Assembly (NCBI GenBank): GCA_964642235.1
Contig: CAZXOP010000121.1
Location: 1-5,968, forward strand
DNA length: 5,968 nt
Direction of reading: 5' to 3'
From: CAYSND01 sp964642235
GTDB taxonomy: Bacteria; Bacteroidota; Bacteroidia; Bacteroidales; UBA932
Shown here: in pieces, positions 5,943 through 5,968 of the stretch
How the letters are laid out: each line of letters begins with the position of its first letter
Position numbering within the stretch: the first letter of the stretch is position 1
Notes under the pieces: model-generated
What the model was told of the DNA's origin: nothing
Seen by the model: only the letters and a program-made list of their open reading frames with translations
Databases searched by the model: none
Translations under genes and position numbers: made by a program

Positions 5943-5968
5943 ATGACCTCTTTTTTTTACATAATCCT
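5943..5968 (+). CDS. Possible start of a divergent gene, cut by the window edge
   Basis: An ATG at 5943 opens a frame (M-T-S-F-F-Y-I-I) that continues to the window end without a stop. It lies about 13 nt downstream of the start site predicted from the rightward -7 box. The hydrophobic opening would suit a membrane or exported protein, but eight codons are too few to name a family. The call rests on the promoter context rather than the protein. Confidence 0.3.

Noticed and set aside
1..5968. Mobile element, CRISPR array, tRNA or riboswitch
   Set aside because: No transposase or integrase, regularly spaced repeats, cloverleaf-like segment or long structured leader was seen. Nearly all bases are in the listed genes.

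Overview
The window looks like ordinary chromosomal DNA from a member of the Bacteroidota, probably Bacteroidales. The evidence is: intergenic regions with perfect copies of the Bacteroidetes -7 promoter element (TAnnTTTG) instead of sigma70-type -10 boxes; A-rich leaders without strong Shine-Dalgarno sites; short lipoproteins and secreted proteins of kinds common in that phylum; and a MutS2 with a D-I-R-G Smr motif. I see no mobile element, CRISPR array, tRNA, rRNA or phage gene. Coding density is very high and no gene-free stretch exceeds about 95 bases.

Layout from left to right. (1) A complete minus-strand gene (1-1725) encodes a secreted C69-family dipeptidase whose N-terminal nucleophile cysteine directly follows the signal peptide. 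(2) A compact divergent promoter region (about 1726-1794) has -7 boxes on both strands. (3) A small plus-strand gene (1795-2175) encodes a secreted helical protein with Spy/CpxP-like features. It ends three bases from the stop of the convergent neighbour, and its probable intrinsic terminator lies inside that neighbour's coding sequence. (4) A tight minus-strand operon is transcribed from about 5890 leftwards: mutS2 (830 aa), a 133-aa putative lipoprotein 2 bp downstream, and a PHP-domain (HisJ/HisK-type) phosphoesterase whose start overlaps the lipoprotein gene by 25 bp. (5) At the right edge a 25-bp inverted repeat is built from two identical, opposed -7 boxes. One drives the mutS2 operon; the other points right, toward a probable gene start at 5943 that runs off the window.

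Functionally, MutS2 is a cytoplasmic ABC-ATPase/Smr protein linked to recombination control and, in Bacillus subtilis, to rescue of collided ribosomes. The lipoprotein and phosphatase are co-transcribed with it but have no evident functional link. The dipeptidase and the small secreted protein belong to the cell envelope and share a promoter region. I found no clearly new biological system. The points worth checking are the opposed promoter repeat, the terminator buried in a coding region, the mutS2-lipoprotein-PHP operon, and three A8 tracts in mutS2, one exactly at the junction between the coiled coil and the KOW-Smr part.
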